A program made the position numbers and the translations under genes. From Labilithrix sp. (GTDB lineage: Bacteria > Myxococcota > Polyangia > Polyangiales > Polyangiaceae): a stretch of 16,202 nt of DNA. The stretch spans positions 1-16,202 of the forward strand of contig JAQBQL010000046.1 in the NCBI GenBank assembly GCA_028287035.1, written 5' to 3'. This document shows positions 16,052 to 16,202 of the stretch, piece after piece; the stretch's first letter is position 1, and every line of letters begins with the position of its first letter. The notes under the pieces were generated by a model. It had not been told where the DNA came from. It did not search any database and saw only the letters and a list, made by a program, of their open reading frames with translations.

Positions 16052-16202
16052 GTGCCTCGCTTCTTCGTCATCGCGATGACGCTCGCCGCGAGCGCGCAGG
16101 GCTGCAGCTGCCGGGGCGGCGCGCGCGGCGGCGTCGCCCTTCTGCGCGGTGAGCCGCTGCCGGTCGTCGACGCGGGCCGCCTCCTCGGGGTCACGAGCGA
16201 GG
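16052..16202 (+). CDS. start of a lipoprotein gene (partial, runs off the window)
   Basis: The frame reads VPRFFVIAMTLAASAQGC followed by SCRGG: a short signal peptide with a lipobox-like AQGC, then a chain open to the window end (VALLRGEPLPVVDAGRLLGV). A GTG start at 16052 gives a classic lipoprotein signal. GTG 16010 and ATG 16076 are in the same frame, and none has a well-spaced Shine-Dalgarno; AGGAG at 16031 is 16 bases away from 16052. It is divergent from the TolC-like gene, and the 85 bases between them must hold both promoters; no clear promoter box was seen there. The function is unknown because most of the protein lies outside the window. Confidence 0.5.
   Translation, partial: MPRFFVIAMTLAASAQGCSCRGGARGGVALLRGEPLPVVDAGRLLGVTSE

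Noticed and set aside
15967..16194. N-terminal extension of the TolC-like protein to 455 residues
   Set aside because: The extra 76 residues are Arg/Pro/Ser-rich and precede a clear signal peptide, which must be at the N-terminus.

Overview
The window is GC-rich with strongly G/C-biased third codon positions. It carries two sigma-54 activator (AAA+) genes, a secreted metalloprotease with a MYXO-CTERM-like anchor, and several two-component-type proteins. Together these point to a delta-proteobacterial lineage, most likely Myxococcota (Polyangia/myxobacteria). No rRNA, tRNA, CRISPR array, insertion sequence or phage gene was seen. The lineage is inferred from protein style only.

Left part (1-7865), a sigma-54-linked regulatory island. 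After the 3' end of an unknown gene (2-316), a plus-strand unit encodes a FliA/WhiG-like sigma factor (466-1143) and an NtrC-type response regulator (1180-2997). It runs head-on into a minus-strand unit: a sensor-less sigma-54 activator (4773-6323), a membrane-anchored matrixin-type metalloprotease (3660-4760) and a histidine-kinase-like protein with a decayed ATP-binding domain (2998-3663). The two units meet with no spacer: their stop codons form TGATCA. A second minus-strand unit encodes a Cys/His-motif protein (6990-7658) and a small helical protein (6589-6993). Each of the three units has a good candidate -24/-12 (sigma-54) promoter directly upstream (435-450, 6377-6392, 7672-7687). This suggests one sigma-54 regulon that controls its own activators and passes control to an alternative sigma factor.

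Middle part (7866-11466). A soluble GT2 glycosyltransferase with a TPR-like helical tail (7866-9761) has an unusual start region: a near-perfect Shine-Dalgarno that serves a 17-codon ORF in another frame. Next come two minus-strand exported-protein genes (9780-10286 and 10298-11017) whose coding signal jumps between frames. They are either pseudogenes or the site of sequence errors. A STAS-domain protein (11119-11466) lacks the usual phosphorylatable serine.

Right part (11681-15966), a polysaccharide synthesis/export operon on the minus strand. The order is a TolC-like outer-membrane protein, a membrane-anchored coiled-coil adaptor, then a multi-spanning processive GT2 synthase, closed by a strong hairpin terminator (11681-11708). 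This resembles a synthase-dependent exopolysaccharide system that uses a TolC-type exit duct, and no PilZ domain is visible. A divergent lipoprotein gene begins at about 16052 and runs off the window.
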